Part shown: in pieces, positions 30,651-43,940 of the stretch
How the letters are laid out: each line of letters starts with the position of its first letter
Numbering within the stretch: the stretch's first letter is position 1
Source of the DNA: Arsenicitalea aurantiaca
GTDB lineage: Bacteria > Pseudomonadota > Alphaproteobacteria > Rhizobiales > Devosiaceae
Assembly: GCF_003994485.1 (NCBI RefSeq)
Contig: NZ_RZNJ01000002.1
Coordinates: 495,255 to 559,254, forward strand
Reading direction: 5' to 3'
DNA length: 64,000 nt
Position numbers and translations under genes: made by a program
The notes under the pieces: model-generated
The model's input: only the letters and a program-made list of their open reading frames with translations
What the model was told of the DNA's origin: nothing
Database searches by the model: none

Positions 30651-31352
30651 ATGTCGCCATTCCATCCCCATCGCGAAAATCATCTGATTGAGCGGATCGG
30701 CTGGCTGCGGGCGGCGGTGCTGGGGGCCAATGACGGGATCGTCTCCACCGCCAGCCTCATCGTCGGCGTCGCCGCGGCCTCGGCGGGCACGTCCGAAGTG
30801 CTGATCGCGGGCGTTGCCGGGCTCGTGGCGGGCGCCATGTCCATGGCGGCGGGCGAATATGTCTCGGTCAGTTCCCAGTCCGATACCGAGCGGGCCGATC
30901 TCGCGCGCGAGCGGGCCGAGCTCGAGACCCAGCCCGAGTTCGAGCGCGCCGAGCTTGCCGAAATCTACGTCAGGCGCGGTCTCGATCCCGCTCTCGCCGG
31001 GCAGGTCGCCGACCAGCTGATGGCAGCCGATGCGCTCGGCGCCCATGCGCGCGACGAGCTCGGTATCTCCGAGATCACCACCGCCCGCCCGGTGCAGGCG
31101 GCGCTGACCTCCGCCGCCACCTTTGCGGTGGGGGCCGCGCTGCCGCTCCTCATGGTGTTCGTCCTGCCGCCATCGCTGCTTGTCGGGGGCGTGGCGCTCG
31201 CCTCGCTCGCCTTCCTCGCGCTCCTCGGCGCGCTCGGGGCGAGGGCAGGGGGCGCCGGCATCCTCCGGCCCACCCTGCGCGTCACCTTCTGGGGCGCGCT
31301 CGCCATGGGCCTCACCGCCGCCATCGGCGCGCTTTTCGGCACCGTCGTCTGA
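30651..31352 (+). CDS. VIT1/CCC1-family iron/manganese transporter
   Basis: Membrane transporter of the VIT family, 233 residues, which moves Fe2+ or Mn2+ out of the cytoplasm. The signature WLRAAVLGANDGIVSTASLI starts at residue 18; GLVAGAMSMAAGEYVSVSSQ is the second family block, followed by the acidic Glu-rich metal-binding hinge (ERADLARERAELETQPEFE) and three more helices. The start ATG 30651 has GGAGG at 30640-30644. It sits between the low-GC nuclease-like gene and a terminator. Confidence 0.93.
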   Translation: MSPFHPHRENHLIERIGWLRAAVLGANDGIVSTASLIVGVAAASAGTSEVLIAGVAGLVAGAMSMAAGEYVSVSSQSDTERADLARERAELETQPEFERAELAEIYVRRGLDPALAGQVADQLMAADALGAHARDELGISEITTARPVQAALTSAATFAVGAALPLLMVFVLPPSLLVGGVALASLAFLALLGALGARAGGAGILRPTLRVTFWGALAMGLTAAIGALFGTVV

Positions 31353-31435
31353 AGGATTAACATCGGTTAGCCGCGCAACCCATGTGCGCGCCCCGCATTC
31401 TCCCCTCGCAACGACAAACGACGCCTGACCGACCT

Positions 31436-31470
31436 GGCCGCCTGTCCTCCCCTGGGGCAGGCGGCTTTTC
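31436..31470 (+). terminator. Rho-independent terminator after the VIT gene
   Basis: GCCGCCTG (31437-31444) pairs with CAGGCGGC (31458-31465); the loop can itself pair through CCCC/GGGG. A T-run of four follows. It overlaps the end of the convergent Sel1 gene. Confidence 0.85.
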
Positions 31471-32192
31471 TATGCGGCGCCGCTCGCGGTCTTCTCGAGC
31501 GCATGGCGGGCAAGCCCATCCCCCTGTGCCGCCGCCAGCTCCAGCATCCGGCGCGCATCCGCCTCGTCGGGCGCCACCCCCACGCCGTCGCGCAGGCACA
31601 GCCCGAGCCGCGTCTGCGCCCCGGCATGGCCCTGCGCTGCCGCAAGCGCCAGCCAGTGCACCGCCCGCGCCGGGTCACGCGAAATCCCGTCCCCGAAGAG
31701 GCAATGGATCCCCATTTCGTACTGGCTCGCCGCATCGCCCTGTTCGGCGGCGAGTGCGAACCAGCGCACGGCCTCGTCCGCATCGCGCTCGGCCCCGAGC
31801 CCGTCCCGGTGCGCCACCCCCATGGCGTAGCGCGCGTCCACGAGCCCGCCTTCGGCCGCCATCCGGTACCACCGCGTCGCCTCGACATGGTCGCGCGCCA
31901 CGCCCCGCGCCAGCATGTGCGCCAGCCCCATGCTGAACTGCGCATGGAGGTGCCCCGCTTCCGCCGCGCGCCGGTAATGGGCGAGGGCGGCCGCATGGTC
32001 CTGCGCCACCCCCTGTCCCAGCTGGTGCATCGCCCCCAGCCAATATTCCGCCCCGGCGTCTCCGGCCTCCGCCAGCCCCCCGAAGATCGCGAGCGCCCGG
32101 GCATAGTCGCCCGCCTCATGGGCCGCCACCCCATCCTCGAACCCCGCGGGCCGCCCGCCCAGCACCCGCGAAAACGCCGCGCGAAAATCCAT
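31470..32192 (-). CDS. Sel1-repeat protein
   Basis: A 240-residue cytoplasmic protein made of about five or six Sel1-like helical repeats of 36 residues: units AEYWLGAMHQLGQGV, AQFSMGLAHMLARGV, ARYAMGVAHRDGLGA, SQYEMGIHCLFGDGI and AQTRLGLCLRDGVGV each start a repeat and end with a WY/WFALAA-type helix. Such solenoids mediate protein-protein contacts; no catalytic domain or signal peptide is present. Partner unknown. Convergent with the VIT gene and divergent from pxpB. Confidence 0.9.
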   Translation of the reverse strand: MDFRAAFSRVLGGRPAGFEDGVAAHEAGDYARALAIFGGLAEAGDAGAEYWLGAMHQLGQGVAQDHAAALAHYRRAAEAGHLHAQFSMGLAHMLARGVARDHVEATRWYRMAAEGGLVDARYAMGVAHRDGLGAERDADEAVRWFALAAEQGDAASQYEMGIHCLFGDGISRDPARAVHWLALAAAQGHAGAQTRLGLCLRDGVGVAPDEADARRMLELAAAQGDGLARHALEKTASGAA

Positions 32193-32346
32193 GCCTCACC
32201 CCGGCCATACTCAACCAACCCGCAAAGGCTAAGCTGCCCCACGCGTGAGACAACCCCCCGTTCGGGGCAGGGGGCCCGCTTGCCCTTGGCCCCGCGCCCG
32301 AACCCTCCTATCGTCGCGCCATGCCGTTGATGCCCGCCACCGCCCG

Positions 32347-33015
32347 ATGAGTCCCGATCCGTCCTTCCGCCCGACGCTGTTGCCCCTCGGCGATGCGGCG
32401 CTCCTCATCCGCTTTGCCGATGCGCTCTCCGAGCCGGCCAACCGAGCCGCCATTGCGCTTGGCCGCGCGCTTCTCGCTGCCCCGCCACAGGGCGTGCTCG
32501 AAATCCAGCCCAGCCTCGTCTCGGTCCTCCTCCGCTACGATCCGCGCAGAACGCGCTTTGCCGATCTGGCGGGCGAAATCCGCCTCCGGGTCGGCAGCCT
32601 CCCGCCCGCCGAAGCCGAATCCCCGGTGACCCACGAGATCGCAATCGCCTATGGCGGCCCGGACGGGCCCGATCTTAAAGAGGTGCTCGCCGCCACCGGC
32701 CTCACCCGATCGGGCTTCCTGTCCGCCCATGCCGCCGGCCCGCTCCGCGTCCTCGCCACCGGCTTTGCGCCCGGCTTCGTCTATTGTGGCTTCCATCCCG
32801 AGCCGCTCCACCTGCCGCGCCGGCAGGCGGTGCGCCGCTCGGTGCCCGCGGGCAGCGTGCTCTTTGCCGCCGGGCAGACCGCGATCGCCGCCACCGCCAT
32901 CCCCACCGGCTGGCACGTCATCGGGCGGACCGATCTGCGCAATTTCGATCCGGCGCGCGAGCCCGTCACCCGCCTCGCCCCCGGCGATCTCGTCGCCTTC
33001 CGGTCCGTTCCATGA
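32347..33015 (+). CDS. pxpB: 5-oxoprolinase subunit PxpB
   Basis: Subunit of the ATP-dependent 5-oxoprolinase that reopens pyroglutamate to glutamate. The 222-residue product is a KipI-type protein: LPLGDAALLIRFAD at the N-terminus and the diagnostic block ATGFAPGFVYCGFHPEPLHLPR with an AGQTAIAATAIPTGWHVIGRT segment near the C-terminus. The start ATG 32347 fits the family N-terminus, though no clear ribosome site precedes it. The stop overlaps the pxpC start by 4 bases. Confidence 0.94.
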   Translation: MSPDPSFRPTLLPLGDAALLIRFADALSEPANRAAIALGRALLAAPPQGVLEIQPSLVSVLLRYDPRRTRFADLAGEIRLRVGSLPPAEAESPVTHEIAIAYGGPDGPDLKEVLAATGLTRSGFLSAHAAGPLRVLATGFAPGFVYCGFHPEPLHLPRRQAVRRSVPAGSVLFAAGQTAIAATAIPTGWHVIGRTDLRNFDPAREPVTRLAPGDLVAFRSVP

Positions 33016-33896
33016 GCGCCGCCCTCGAAATCACCCGTGCCGGCCCGCTCGTCTCGATCCAGGATGCGGGCCGCTTCAGCGCGCTCCGCCACGGCGTCGC
33101 CGCCTCCGGCCCCATGGATCGCGCCGCCTTCGCCGCTGCCGGCGCCGCGCTTCCCGCCCGCGGTACCGCCGGGCTCGAATTCACCGCCGCCGGCCTCGCC
33201 TTCACCCTTGCGGGCGGCCCGACGCTGATCGGCTTTGCCGGCGGGGCATTCGCCATCACCCGCAATGGCAGCCCGCTCCCCTGGCCCGGCCACGCCCGCC
33301 TCGCGCCCGGTGACCGCATCGCCATCGCGCCGGGCCCCTCGGGCAATTACGGCTATCTGCGGCTCGACCGGGAAATCCTCGTGCCGCCCCTCATGGGCAG
33401 CCGCGCCACCAATCTCACCATCGGCCTCGGCGGCTTCGCCGGCCGCGCGCTCGCCCCGGGCGATAGCGTCCCGCTCGGCCCCGCCTGCGCGCCGGAGCCC
33501 GCCAAACCCGTCCCACCCGCACCCGCCGATGGCCCCATCCGCATCCTCTGGGGTCTCCATGCCGATCGCTTCCCCGCAGCGCTCCGCACCCGTTTCCTCG
33601 AGGCCGATTTCACCGTCTCGCGCCGGCTCGACCGCATGGGCGTCCGCCTCGATGACGGGGAGGGGGTCTTTGCCGGCGCCGCCATCCTCTCGCTCGTGTC
33701 GGACGCCATCGTCCCCGGCGACATCCAGATCCTGGGCGACGGCACGCCCATCGTGCTGATGGCCGATCACCAGCCCACCGGCGGCTATCCGCGCATCGCC
33801 ACCATCATCTCCGCCGATCGCGACCGCTTCGCCCAGCTCCGCCCCGGCACGCCCGTCCGCTTCCGGTCCGTCACTCTCGATAGAGCCCGCCCGTGA
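33012..33896 (+). CDS. pxpC: 5-oxoprolinase subunit PxpC
   Basis: Carboxyltransferase-like subunit (KipA/biotin-dependent carboxylase homologue), 294 residues. Visible signatures are [19 protein letters not shown] at the start, [31 protein letters not shown], and the C-terminal [16 protein letters not shown]. It works with PxpA and PxpB. Overlaps both neighbours by 4 bases, so stoichiometric coupled translation is likely. Confidence 0.95.
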   Translation: MSAALEITRAGPLVSIQDAGRFSALRHGVAASGPMDRAAFAAAGAALPARGTAGLEFTAAGLAFTLAGGPTLIGFAGGAFAITRNGSPLPWPGHARLAPGDRIAIAPGPSGNYGYLRLDREILVPPLMGSRATNLTIGLGGFAGRALAPGDSVPLGPACAPEPAKPVPPAPADGPIRILWGLHADRFPAALRTRFLEADFTVSRRLDRMGVRLDDGEGVFAGAAILSLVSDAIVPGDIQILGDGTPIVLMADHQPTGGYPRIATIISADRDRFAQLRPGTPVRFRSVTLDRARP

Positions 33897-34636
33897 CCCA
33901 TCTCGATCTCAATGCCGATCTCGGCGAAGGCCTGGGCGGGGATGCCGAGATGCTCGCCATCGTCTCGAGCGCCTCGATCGCCTGCGGCGGCCATGCCGGC
34001 GACCCCGCCTCCATGCGCGCCGCCCTCCGCGCCGCCGGCCGCCATGGCGTCACCGCCGGCTACCACCCGGGCTTCCTCGATCCCGAAAATTTCGGCCGCA
34101 CCCGGCTCACCCTCGCGCCCGCCACCCTCGAGCGCCAGCTCCGCACCCAGCTCGAAGCGCTCGCCGCCATCGCCGCCGAGGAGGCTGTGCCGCTCCGCTA
34201 CGTCAAGCTCCACGGCGCGCTCGCCAACATGGCCGCCGAAGACGAGGCCCTCGCGCGCCACTGCTTCTCGGCCGTCCGCGCCTTCGATCCCGGCCTCGCC
34301 ATCCTCGCGCTCGACGCGACCGCCCAGGTCAGCGCCGCCGATGCCCTCGGCCTCGCAATCATCGCCGAAGCCTATGCCGACCGCGCCTATCGCGCCGACG
34401 GGCTCCTCGTGCCCCGTGCCGAACCCGGTGCCGTCCTGCACGACCATGCCGCCATCGCCTCACGCGCCCTTCGCCTCGCCGAATCGGGCGAGCTCGTCGC
34501 CAGCGACGGCACGATCCTGCGCACCCGCGCCCGCTCGCTCTGCATCCATGGCGACAATCCCGAGGCCATCGCCATCGCCCGTGCGGTGCGCGCGGCATTG
34601 ACCGGGGCCGGCATCGCCATCCGCGCCGCCCTCTGA
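33893..34636 (+). CDS. pxpA: 5-oxoprolinase subunit PxpA (LamB/YcsF family)
   Basis: Third subunit of 5-oxoprolinase, 247 residues. The LamB/YcsF signature is DLNADLGEG at the start, then [41 protein letters not shown] and the closing [12 protein letters not shown]. The start codon is GTG 33893, overlapping the pxpC stop. The gene order B-C-A is complete, so the cell should recycle 5-oxoproline formed by spontaneous cyclisation of glutamine or glutamate. Confidence 0.95.
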   Translation: MTHLDLNADLGEGLGGDAEMLAIVSSASIACGGHAGDPASMRAALRAAGRHGVTAGYHPGFLDPENFGRTRLTLAPATLERQLRTQLEALAAIAAEEAVPLRYVKLHGALANMAAEDEALARHCFSAVRAFDPGLAILALDATAQVSAADALGLAIIAEAYADRAYRADGLLVPRAEPGAVLHDHAAIASRALRLAESGELVASDGTILRTRARSLCIHGDNPEAIAIARAVRAALTGAGIAIRAAL

Positions 34637-34695
34637 ACCTTGCGCCGGGCCGCGATCTCCTTCATATCCCGCCCGACAACAAGCGGGGGTCTGCC

Positions 34696-35598
34696 ATGAC
34701 TGCGACCATCATCGACGGCAAGAGCTATGCCGAGGGCCTGCGCGCCCGCATTGCCGGCCATGTCGAACGGCTGAAGGCCGATCACGGGATCACGCCCGGC
34801 CTAGCGGTCGTCATCGTGGGCGAGGACCCCGCCAGCCGCGTCTACGTGACCAACAAGGCTCGCCAGACCGCCGAAGTCGGCATGCATTCTGAAAAATACG
34901 AGCTCGCCGCGGAGGTCCCCGAGGCCGAGCTCCTCGCGCTGATCGGCCGGCTCAATGCCGACCCCGCGATCCACGGCATCCTCGTGCAGATGCCCGTGCC
35001 CGATCACATCGACCCCATCCGCGTCATCGAAGCCATCGCGCCCGAAAAGGACGTCGATTGCTTTACCCCGGCCAATGTCGGCAAGCTCACCATCGGGTTG
35101 CCGGCGCCGGTCTCCTGCACGCCGCTCGGCTGTCTCATGCTGCTGCGCGACCAGCTCGGCACGCTGTCGGGGCTCAACGCCGTCATCGTCGGCCGCTCCA
35201 ATCTCGTCGGCAAGCCGATGGCCCAGCTTCTCCTGCGGGAAAACTGCACAGTCACCATCGCCCATTCGCGCACCCGCGATCTGCCCGCGCTGCTTGCGCA
35301 GGCCGATATCGTGGTGGCCGCCGTAGGGCGCCCGCTGATGGTCAAGGGCGAATGGCTGAAGCCCGGCGCGACCGTCATCGATGTCGGCATCAATCGCGTG
35401 CCTGCGCCCGAAAAGGGCGAGGGCAAGACCCGCCTCGTCGGCGATGTCGATTATGAAAGCGCCCTGGGGATCGCCGGCGCGATCACCCCGGTGCCGGGCG
35501 GTGTTGGCCCGATGACCATCGCCTGCCTCCTCGCCAACACGGTCACCACGGCCTCGCTGATCAACGGGCTCGTGCCCCCGAGCGACCTTACGCCTTGA
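34696..35598 (+). CDS. folD: Methylenetetrahydrofolate dehydrogenase / methenyl-THF cyclohydrolase
   Basis: Interconverts methylene-, methenyl- and 10-formyl-tetrahydrofolate in one-carbon metabolism. The 300-residue bifunctional enzyme carries [20 protein letters not shown] (active-site Lys in the YxxxK motif), [23 protein letters not shown], the NADP loop [14 protein letters not shown], and [14 protein letters not shown]. It supplies folates used, after reduction, by the MetH encoded next door. Its 3' end overlaps the convergent small gene by 11 bases. Confidence 0.97.
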   Translation: MTATIIDGKSYAEGLRARIAGHVERLKADHGITPGLAVVIVGEDPASRVYVTNKARQTAEVGMHSEKYELAAEVPEAELLALIGRLNADPAIHGILVQMPVPDHIDPIRVIEAIAPEKDVDCFTPANVGKLTIGLPAPVSCTPLGCLMLLRDQLGTLSGLNAVIVGRSNLVGKPMAQLLLRENCTVTIAHSRTRDLPALLAQADIVVAAVGRPLMVKGEWLKPGATVIDVGINRVPAPEKGEGKTRLVGDVDYESALGIAGAITPVPGGVGPMTIACLLANTVTTASLINGLVPPSDLTP

Positions 35599-35928
35599 GG
35601 ACGAACCGGCGCGCGACCCTGTGGTCGCGCAGCCCCGTCGCCGGCAATAGACCTGAAAGCGCCGCCCGCGCCCGCTCGGCCCGTTCGGGCGATCCGGCGT
35701 CCACGATCACCTCCAGCGGCTCGGGGCGCAGCCCGAGCCGCGCTTCCTCGAGCAGATTGAAAAGCGCGGTGCGCACATCGGCGCGGCTCGCGCAGGCGGG
35801 GCATTCCGCGCCCGGCGCATGCGCGTGGAGCGCGCCGGCAAGGGTCACGACCGCGACGCCCTCGGACATCGGGGGCAGGGGCCCCGCCACCACGTTCACT
35901 GGTATGCGGGCATCGCCCGGGCTGCTCA

Positions 35929-35929
<1 letters not shown>
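35588..35929 (-). CDS. Short CobW-like protein coupled to metH
   Basis: A 113-residue protein of uncertain family. The segment [20 protein letters not shown] followed by [13 protein letters not shown] resembles the region of COG0523/CobW GTPases that starts with their CxCC metal-binding motif, here CPAC. The P-loop of a true G3E GTPase is absent, so it cannot be a GTPase on its own. The His and Cys residues could bind Zn or Co. Its ATG overlaps the metH stop by one base (TGATG), so it is translated with MetH and may assist cobalamin or zinc loading; that role is inference. Confidence 0.7.
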
Positions 35930-39690
<3,761 letters not shown>

Positions 39691-39731
39691 TCTGCGTGCC
39701 CGATACTGGTTGGCGCGACATTCGGGTCGAG

Positions 39732-39753
39732 CATATAAAGATTTCTTTATATG
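39732..39753 (-). promoter_or_regulatory. Palindromic operator candidate upstream of metH
   Basis: Arms CATATAAAGA (39732-39741) and TCTTTATATG (39744-39753) are perfectly inverted around TT. The AT-rich palindrome stands out in this GC-rich DNA. In the metH direction a TTGAAA lies about 15 bases before the TATAAA inside the palindrome, so a bound repressor would cover the -10 region. Alphaproteobacterial metH genes are often controlled by the ArsR-type regulator SahR through sites of this general form; attribution to SahR is inference. Confidence 0.7.
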
Positions 39754-39909
39754 ATGGCCAGCCCGATTTCAAACTTGTGTAATTTCGATAAAATTTGACG
39801 CCACATTGTATCGAATTAACCGCAGGGCAACCACGATCGCGTCCGATGGGGGATAAGCCGGCGAACCTTGGTTATGGTCGCCGTCAGGATCGACTCGAGG
39901 TATGTGCTC

Positions 39910-40968
39910 TTGACTTCCAACCCCCGCTCCCTTCGCCGGGCAGCCCGCCTTTCCGTCCTCTGCATTGCGAGCGGAGCGCTGCTCGCCGCCTGCAGCGGAG
40001 GCGGCTTCGTAGGCACCGGAGCGACCGTCAAGCGGGCCGCCTTCACCTCGTCCGAATATGGCGTCGCGGTCTCCCCCCGCGTCACCACCAACCCCAACCC
40101 GCCACGCGGCGGCGGGCGCTATCAGGTCGGAAATGCCTATACGGTGCGGGGGGTTACCTACACTCCTGCACACCAACCCGACTATAGCGCCACCGGCACC
40201 GCGTCCTGGTACGGCTCGGATTTCCACGGCCGCAAGACGGCCAATGGCGAGATCTTCTCGGCCAACGCAATCACCGGCGCCCACCCCACGCTGCCGCTGC
40301 CGTCCTATGTCCGGGTCACCAATCTCGACAATGGCCGCGCCGTCACCGTCCGCATCAACGACCGCGGCCCCTACGTCGCGGGCCGGATCATCGACCTCTC
40401 GCACCGGTCCGCCGAGCTCCTCGGCTATGTCAACAAGGGCTCGACCAACGTCCACGTCGCCTATGTCGGCCCCGCGCCGCTCGAGGGCGACGACACCCGC
40501 ATGCTCCTCGCCAGCGTCTCCGGTCCCCCGCTCCCGCAGCAGGGAAACACCCGCGTAGCCTCGAGCGGAGGAGGGCGCCCGACCTCCCTCGTGGGCATGG
40601 CGAGCGACTTCATCGGCGGCATGTTCGGCTATGCCGACCCTGCCGAAGGCGCCCGCGCCATCAGCGCCGCACACGCGGCGGCCGAAGCCATGGCCACGCG
40701 ACCGAACGCCCTCGACGCCTGGGCTGAGACCATCGACGAAGATGCCCGCGCCATCCGGCTCAGCCTCGGCGCCTTTGCCAATCGCGACAATGCCGATAGG
40801 CTGGCTACCGAGTTCGCACTGCTCGGCGCGGTCGAAGAAACGGAGATCGAGATCGGCGGCCGGCGCGCAACGCAGCTGACGCTGACCCGACTCAAGCCCG
40901 GCGTCGGTCGCACCGATGTGATCGCGCTGGCCGACAGGCTGGGTCTCACGGGCCTCTCCTTGCGCTAG
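39910..40968 (+). CDS. rlpA: RlpA-like septal lipoprotein
   Basis: Outer-membrane-type lipoprotein with a double-psi beta-barrel domain; in some bacteria RlpA is a lytic transglycosylase acting on denuded peptidoglycan. The lipobox is LLAAC, following a hydrophobic stretch (ARLSVLCIASGA). The RlpA domain covers roughly residues 85-190: SATGTASWYGSDFHGRKTAN, VRVTNLDNGRAVTVRINDRG, IIDLSHRSAELLG. The C-terminal region (IRLSLGAFANRDNADRLATE) looks SPOR-like. I prefer TTG 39910 (MTSNPRSLRRAARL), 9 bases after GAGG; in-frame starts at ATG 39874 and GTG 39904 also exist. Confidence 0.9.
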   Translation: MTSNPRSLRRAARLSVLCIASGALLAACSGGGFVGTGATVKRAAFTSSEYGVAVSPRVTTNPNPPRGGGRYQVGNAYTVRGVTYTPAHQPDYSATGTASWYGSDFHGRKTANGEIFSANAITGAHPTLPLPSYVRVTNLDNGRAVTVRINDRGPYVAGRIIDLSHRSAELLGYVNKGSTNVHVAYVGPAPLEGDDTRMLLASVSGPPLPQQGNTRVASSGGGRPTSLVGMASDFIGGMFGYADPAEGARAISAAHAAAEAMATRPNALDAWAETIDEDARAIRLSLGAFANRDNADRLATEFALLGAVEETEIEIGGRRATQLTLTRLKPGVGRTDVIALADRLGLTGLSLR

Positions 40969-41018
40969 ACTGCAGCCGGGCGGGCAACCTGGTGAATTCT
41001 ATGGGTGGGAGAATGGAC

Positions 41019-42179
41019 ATGCTCAACCGCATCAGAAGGATAGGCGCAGTCCTTGCCGTCCTGGGTCTGGCGTCGTTCGGCGGAACTGCCGGCGCACAGG
41101 ACTTCTCCACCACCGCCGAGTTCGCCGCGCTGATGGACTTCGAGTCGGGCACGATGCTCTATCAGAAGAATGCCGACGAGCGTCTCGAGCCGGCCAGCAT
41201 GGCCAAGCTGATGACGATCGCCGTCGTCTTCGACGAGATCCGGCGCGGCCGGCTCACCATGGATGACGAGTTCTTCATCTCCGAACATGCCTGGCGCACC
41301 GGCGGCGCTGCATCGGGGGGCTCCACCATGTTCGCCGAGCTCAATTCCCGCGTCCGGGTCGAGGACCTGCTGCGATCGGTCATCATCCAGTCGGGCAATG
41401 ACGCCTCCATCGCGCTCGCCGAAGGCATTGCAGGAACTGAAGAAACCTTCGCGCTCGTAATGAACCAGACCGCCCAGCGGATCGGGCTCGAGAACTCCCA
41501 CTTCACCAATGCCGCCGGGCTTCCCGACCCCGACATGTATTCGACGGCCCGCGATCTGGCCGATCTCGGACGCTATCTGATCCGGGAATATCCCGAGCAC
41601 TATCACATGTTCTCGGAGCAGGAATTCACCTGGAACAACATCCGCCAGCAGAACCGAAACTCGCTGGTCGAGATGGGGATCGGCGTGGACGGCCTGAAGA
41701 CTGGACACACCAATGCTGCCGGCTATGGCATCGTCGCCTCGACCACGGCGGGCGGACGTCGGCTGATCGCGGTCGTGCACGGCCTCGACAGCATGCGCGA
41801 GCGCGCCGAAGAGGGGCGTAAGCTCATCACCTGGGGCACGCGCGGGTTCGAGCTGCTGCCGATCTATCCCGAAGGCGCCGTGGTCGGGCACGCCGACGTC
41901 TATGGCGGTGCCGAGCCCAGCGTTCCGCTGGTCGGCAATGGCAAGATCGACCTTTTCATTCCCCGCGGCGCACAGAACTGCCCGCAGGCGAGCATCGTCT
42001 ATCGCGGGCCCCTCCGGCCCCCGGTGGCCGAGGGAACGCAAGTTGCCGAACTGCACGTGATGTGCAATGGGGTGCTGGTGCAGCAGACGCCACTCTTTGC
42101 CGGCCGCGATGTCGGCGAGGGCGATCTCATGCGCAAGGCAACGGACGCCCTGAAGCACCTGGCCATTGGCTGGCTCTGA
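41019..42179 (+). CDS. D-alanyl-D-alanine carboxypeptidase (class A PBP, S11 family)
   Basis: DacA/DacF-type serine carboxypeptidase that trims peptidoglycan stem peptides in the periplasm. The 386-residue product has a signal peptide (MLNRIRRIGAVLAVLG, cut after GAQ). Active-site motifs: SxxK in PASMAKLMTI, SxN in QSGNDASIAL, and KTG in GLKTGHTNAAG. The C-terminal PBP5 domain follows. I choose ATG 41019 because GGGAG at 41007-41011 is 7 bases upstream; other starts lie at 40992, 41001 and 41013. It follows rlpA by 50 bases, so both wall genes may share a transcript. Confidence 0.95.
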   Translation: MLNRIRRIGAVLAVLGLASFGGTAGAQDFSTTAEFAALMDFESGTMLYQKNADERLEPASMAKLMTIAVVFDEIRRGRLTMDDEFFISEHAWRTGGAASGGSTMFAELNSRVRVEDLLRSVIIQSGNDASIALAEGIAGTEETFALVMNQTAQRIGLENSHFTNAAGLPDPDMYSTARDLADLGRYLIREYPEHYHMFSEQEFTWNNIRQQNRNSLVEMGIGVDGLKTGHTNAAGYGIVASTTAGGRRLIAVVHGLDSMRERAEEGRKLITWGTRGFELLPIYPEGAVVGHADVYGGAEPSVPLVGNGKIDLFIPRGAQNCPQASIVYRGPLRPPVAEGTQVAELHVMCNGVLVQQTPLFAGRDVGEGDLMRKATDALKHLAIGWL

Positions 42180-42213
42180 GCCCAGGGGCGACATAATCGG
42201 GATAGATCAATCC

Positions 42214-42900
42214 ATGCTGGATGTGCCTTTGCCGCGCCCAGCCCGCTTCGTCACTTTTGAAGGCGGCGAGGGGGTCGGCAAGTCCACCCAGGTCAAGCGC
42301 CTGCTCGCGACGCTGCGCCGCCTCTCGGTTGACGCGGTTGCGACGCGCGAACCGGGCGGCACCCCCAAGGCCGAGGCGATCCGCTCCTACATCCTGCAGG
42401 GGCGCAGCGAGAGCTGGGGTGCCGGAGCCGAGGCCGTGCTCTTTGCGGCTGCCCGCCATGACCACGTCAAGGAGCTGATCGCCCCGAGCCTCGCATCGGG
42501 GAAATGGGTGATCTCGGACCGCTTCCATGATTCCACCCGCGCCTATCAGGGACTGACCGGCGGGGTAGACGAGAAGCTGATCACGGGCCTCGAGGTGCTC
42601 GCGCTCGACGGGCACGCCCCGGATCTCACCATAGTGCTCGACATGGACCCCGAGGAAGCGTTCGACCGCGTCAGCCGCCGGGAACTGGAGGGCGCCCTGG
42701 TCGAAACCGGCGACCGGTTCGAGAAGGAAGACCTTGAATGGCATAGCCGGCTCCGCGAGGCGTTCCTTGAAATCGCGCGCAACAATCCCGAGCGGTGCGT
42801 GGTCATTCCCGCGGCCCAGACCCCGGATGCGCTGGAGATCCGCATCTGGTCGGTCCTGACCAAACGCTTCCCCGAGCTGCTTGCCGGGCGCGGATCGTGA
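42214..42900 (+). CDS. tmk: Thymidylate kinase
   Basis: Phosphorylates dTMP to dTDP for DNA synthesis. The 228-residue enzyme has the P-loop FEGGEGVGKSTQ near residue 15, TREPGGTPKAEAIR, and the DR(Y/F) motif SDRFHDSTRAYQG. The start ATG 42214 (MLDVPLPRP) fits the family; the upstream in-frame extension overlaps the carboxypeptidase gene. The stop overlaps the holB start by 4 bases; tmk-holB pairing is widely conserved. Confidence 0.96.
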   Translation: MLDVPLPRPARFVTFEGGEGVGKSTQVKRLLATLRRLSVDAVATREPGGTPKAEAIRSYILQGRSESWGAGAEAVLFAAARHDHVKELIAPSLASGKWVISDRFHDSTRAYQGLTGGVDEKLITGLEVLALDGHAPDLTIVLDMDPEEAFDRVSRRELEGALVETGDRFEKEDLEWHSRLREAFLEIARNNPERCVVIPAAQTPDALEIRIWSVLTKRFPELLAGRGS

Positions 42901-43940
42901 GCGGGACGGACGAACGGCGCGAACCGGACCAGCTCGACGGCGTCCCACTGCCCGAACACCAGCCGCATCTTTTCGGTCACGCCGGGCCACTTGCGGCGAT
43001 CCGCGAGCAGATCACGGCAGGCCGACTGCCCGGAGCAATCCTGCTGCATGGACCACAGGGCATCGGCAAGGCGACCCTGGCCTTCCGCATTGCCCGCGAC
43101 ATCCTCACCGCGACTGGGGATGAGGACGCCCACCGCGTCGACGAGCAGGTGATTGCGGACGCACATCCCAACCTGTTCGTGCTGCGCAAACAGCTCAAGG
43201 ACGCACGCAGCTTCTATACCGTGATCCGCGTCGACGAGATTCGCGATCTGCGCGAGCGCATGCGGCGGACGCGGGGGCGCGCGGGCCACCGCATCGCCAT
43301 CATCGACAGCATAGACGACTGTAATCCGAGCGCTGCCAACGCGCTGCTGAAGACCCTCGAAGAGCCGCCCGCCGATACGGTCTTCCTGCTCGTCTCGCAC
43401 CGCCCGGGCACGTTGCTGCCAACCATCCGCTCTCGCTGCCATGTCGTCGCGCTGCGGCCGTTGCCCGATGAGGACGTCCGGGCAGTGCTGAGCGCGAACG
43501 GAGGAGCGTCGGATAGTGCCCAGATCGGCGAGGCGGTGAAACTCGCTTCCGGCCGACCACGCCGCGGGTTCGAGGCGCTGATGCTGGGCGGCGAGGGGGT
43601 TCTGCCCGTTCTATCCGGATGGCTCGACAACCCGCTCATGACGCCGGCCGCCCATATGGCAATTGCCGACGCCATCGCAGCCGACAAGGCCGGGGCGGAA
43701 GCGGGGTTTGCCCGAGAACTCATTCTGGCTGCCCTCGCTCGCGAGGCGCGCGAGGCGGCGATCGCCGGCCCGGCTCAGCGCAGCCGGCTTGCCTCCGCAA
43801 ACGAGCTATGGGACAAGGCGCACGCCCTGTTTGCCGAGGCGGATAGCCTCAACCTCGATGCCCGGCAGACCCTGACTGCGGTTCTCGACGCGATCCGCAG
43901 CCATGCCGAGCTTCACGCGCCCCCGATCGAGCGACCATGA
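42897..43940 (+). CDS. holB: DNA polymerase III delta-prime subunit
   Basis: Clamp-loader subunit, 347 residues. AAA+ core: P-loop [15 protein letters not shown] near residue 50, [13 protein letters not shown], the Walker B-like [19 protein letters not shown], and the SRC motif [11 protein letters not shown], where the arginine finger is located. The zinc-binding cysteines of the E. coli protein are not evident, which is usual for alphaproteobacterial members. The start codon is GTG 42897, overlapping tmk; the stop overlaps metG by 4 bases. Confidence 0.94.
   Translation: MSGTDERREPDQLDGVPLPEHQPHLFGHAGPLAAIREQITAGRLPGAILLHGPQGIGKATLAFRIARDILTATGDEDAHRVDEQVIADAHPNLFVLRKQLKDARSFYTVIRVDEIRDLRERMRRTRGRAGHRIAIIDSIDDCNPSAANALLKTLEEPPADTVFLLVSHRPGTLLPTIRSRCHVVALRPLPDEDVRAVLSANGGASDSAQIGEAVKLASGRPRRGFEALMLGGEGVLPVLSGWLDNPLMTPAAHMAIADAIAADKAGAEAGFARELILAALAREAREAAIAGPAQRSRLASANELWDKAHALFAEADSLNLDARQTLTAVLDAIRSHAELHAPPIERP

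Noticed and set aside
39691-39909. SAM or cobalamin riboswitch upstream of metH
   Set aside because: No conserved SAM-II or B12-box-like core is visible; the palindrome is the better explanation.
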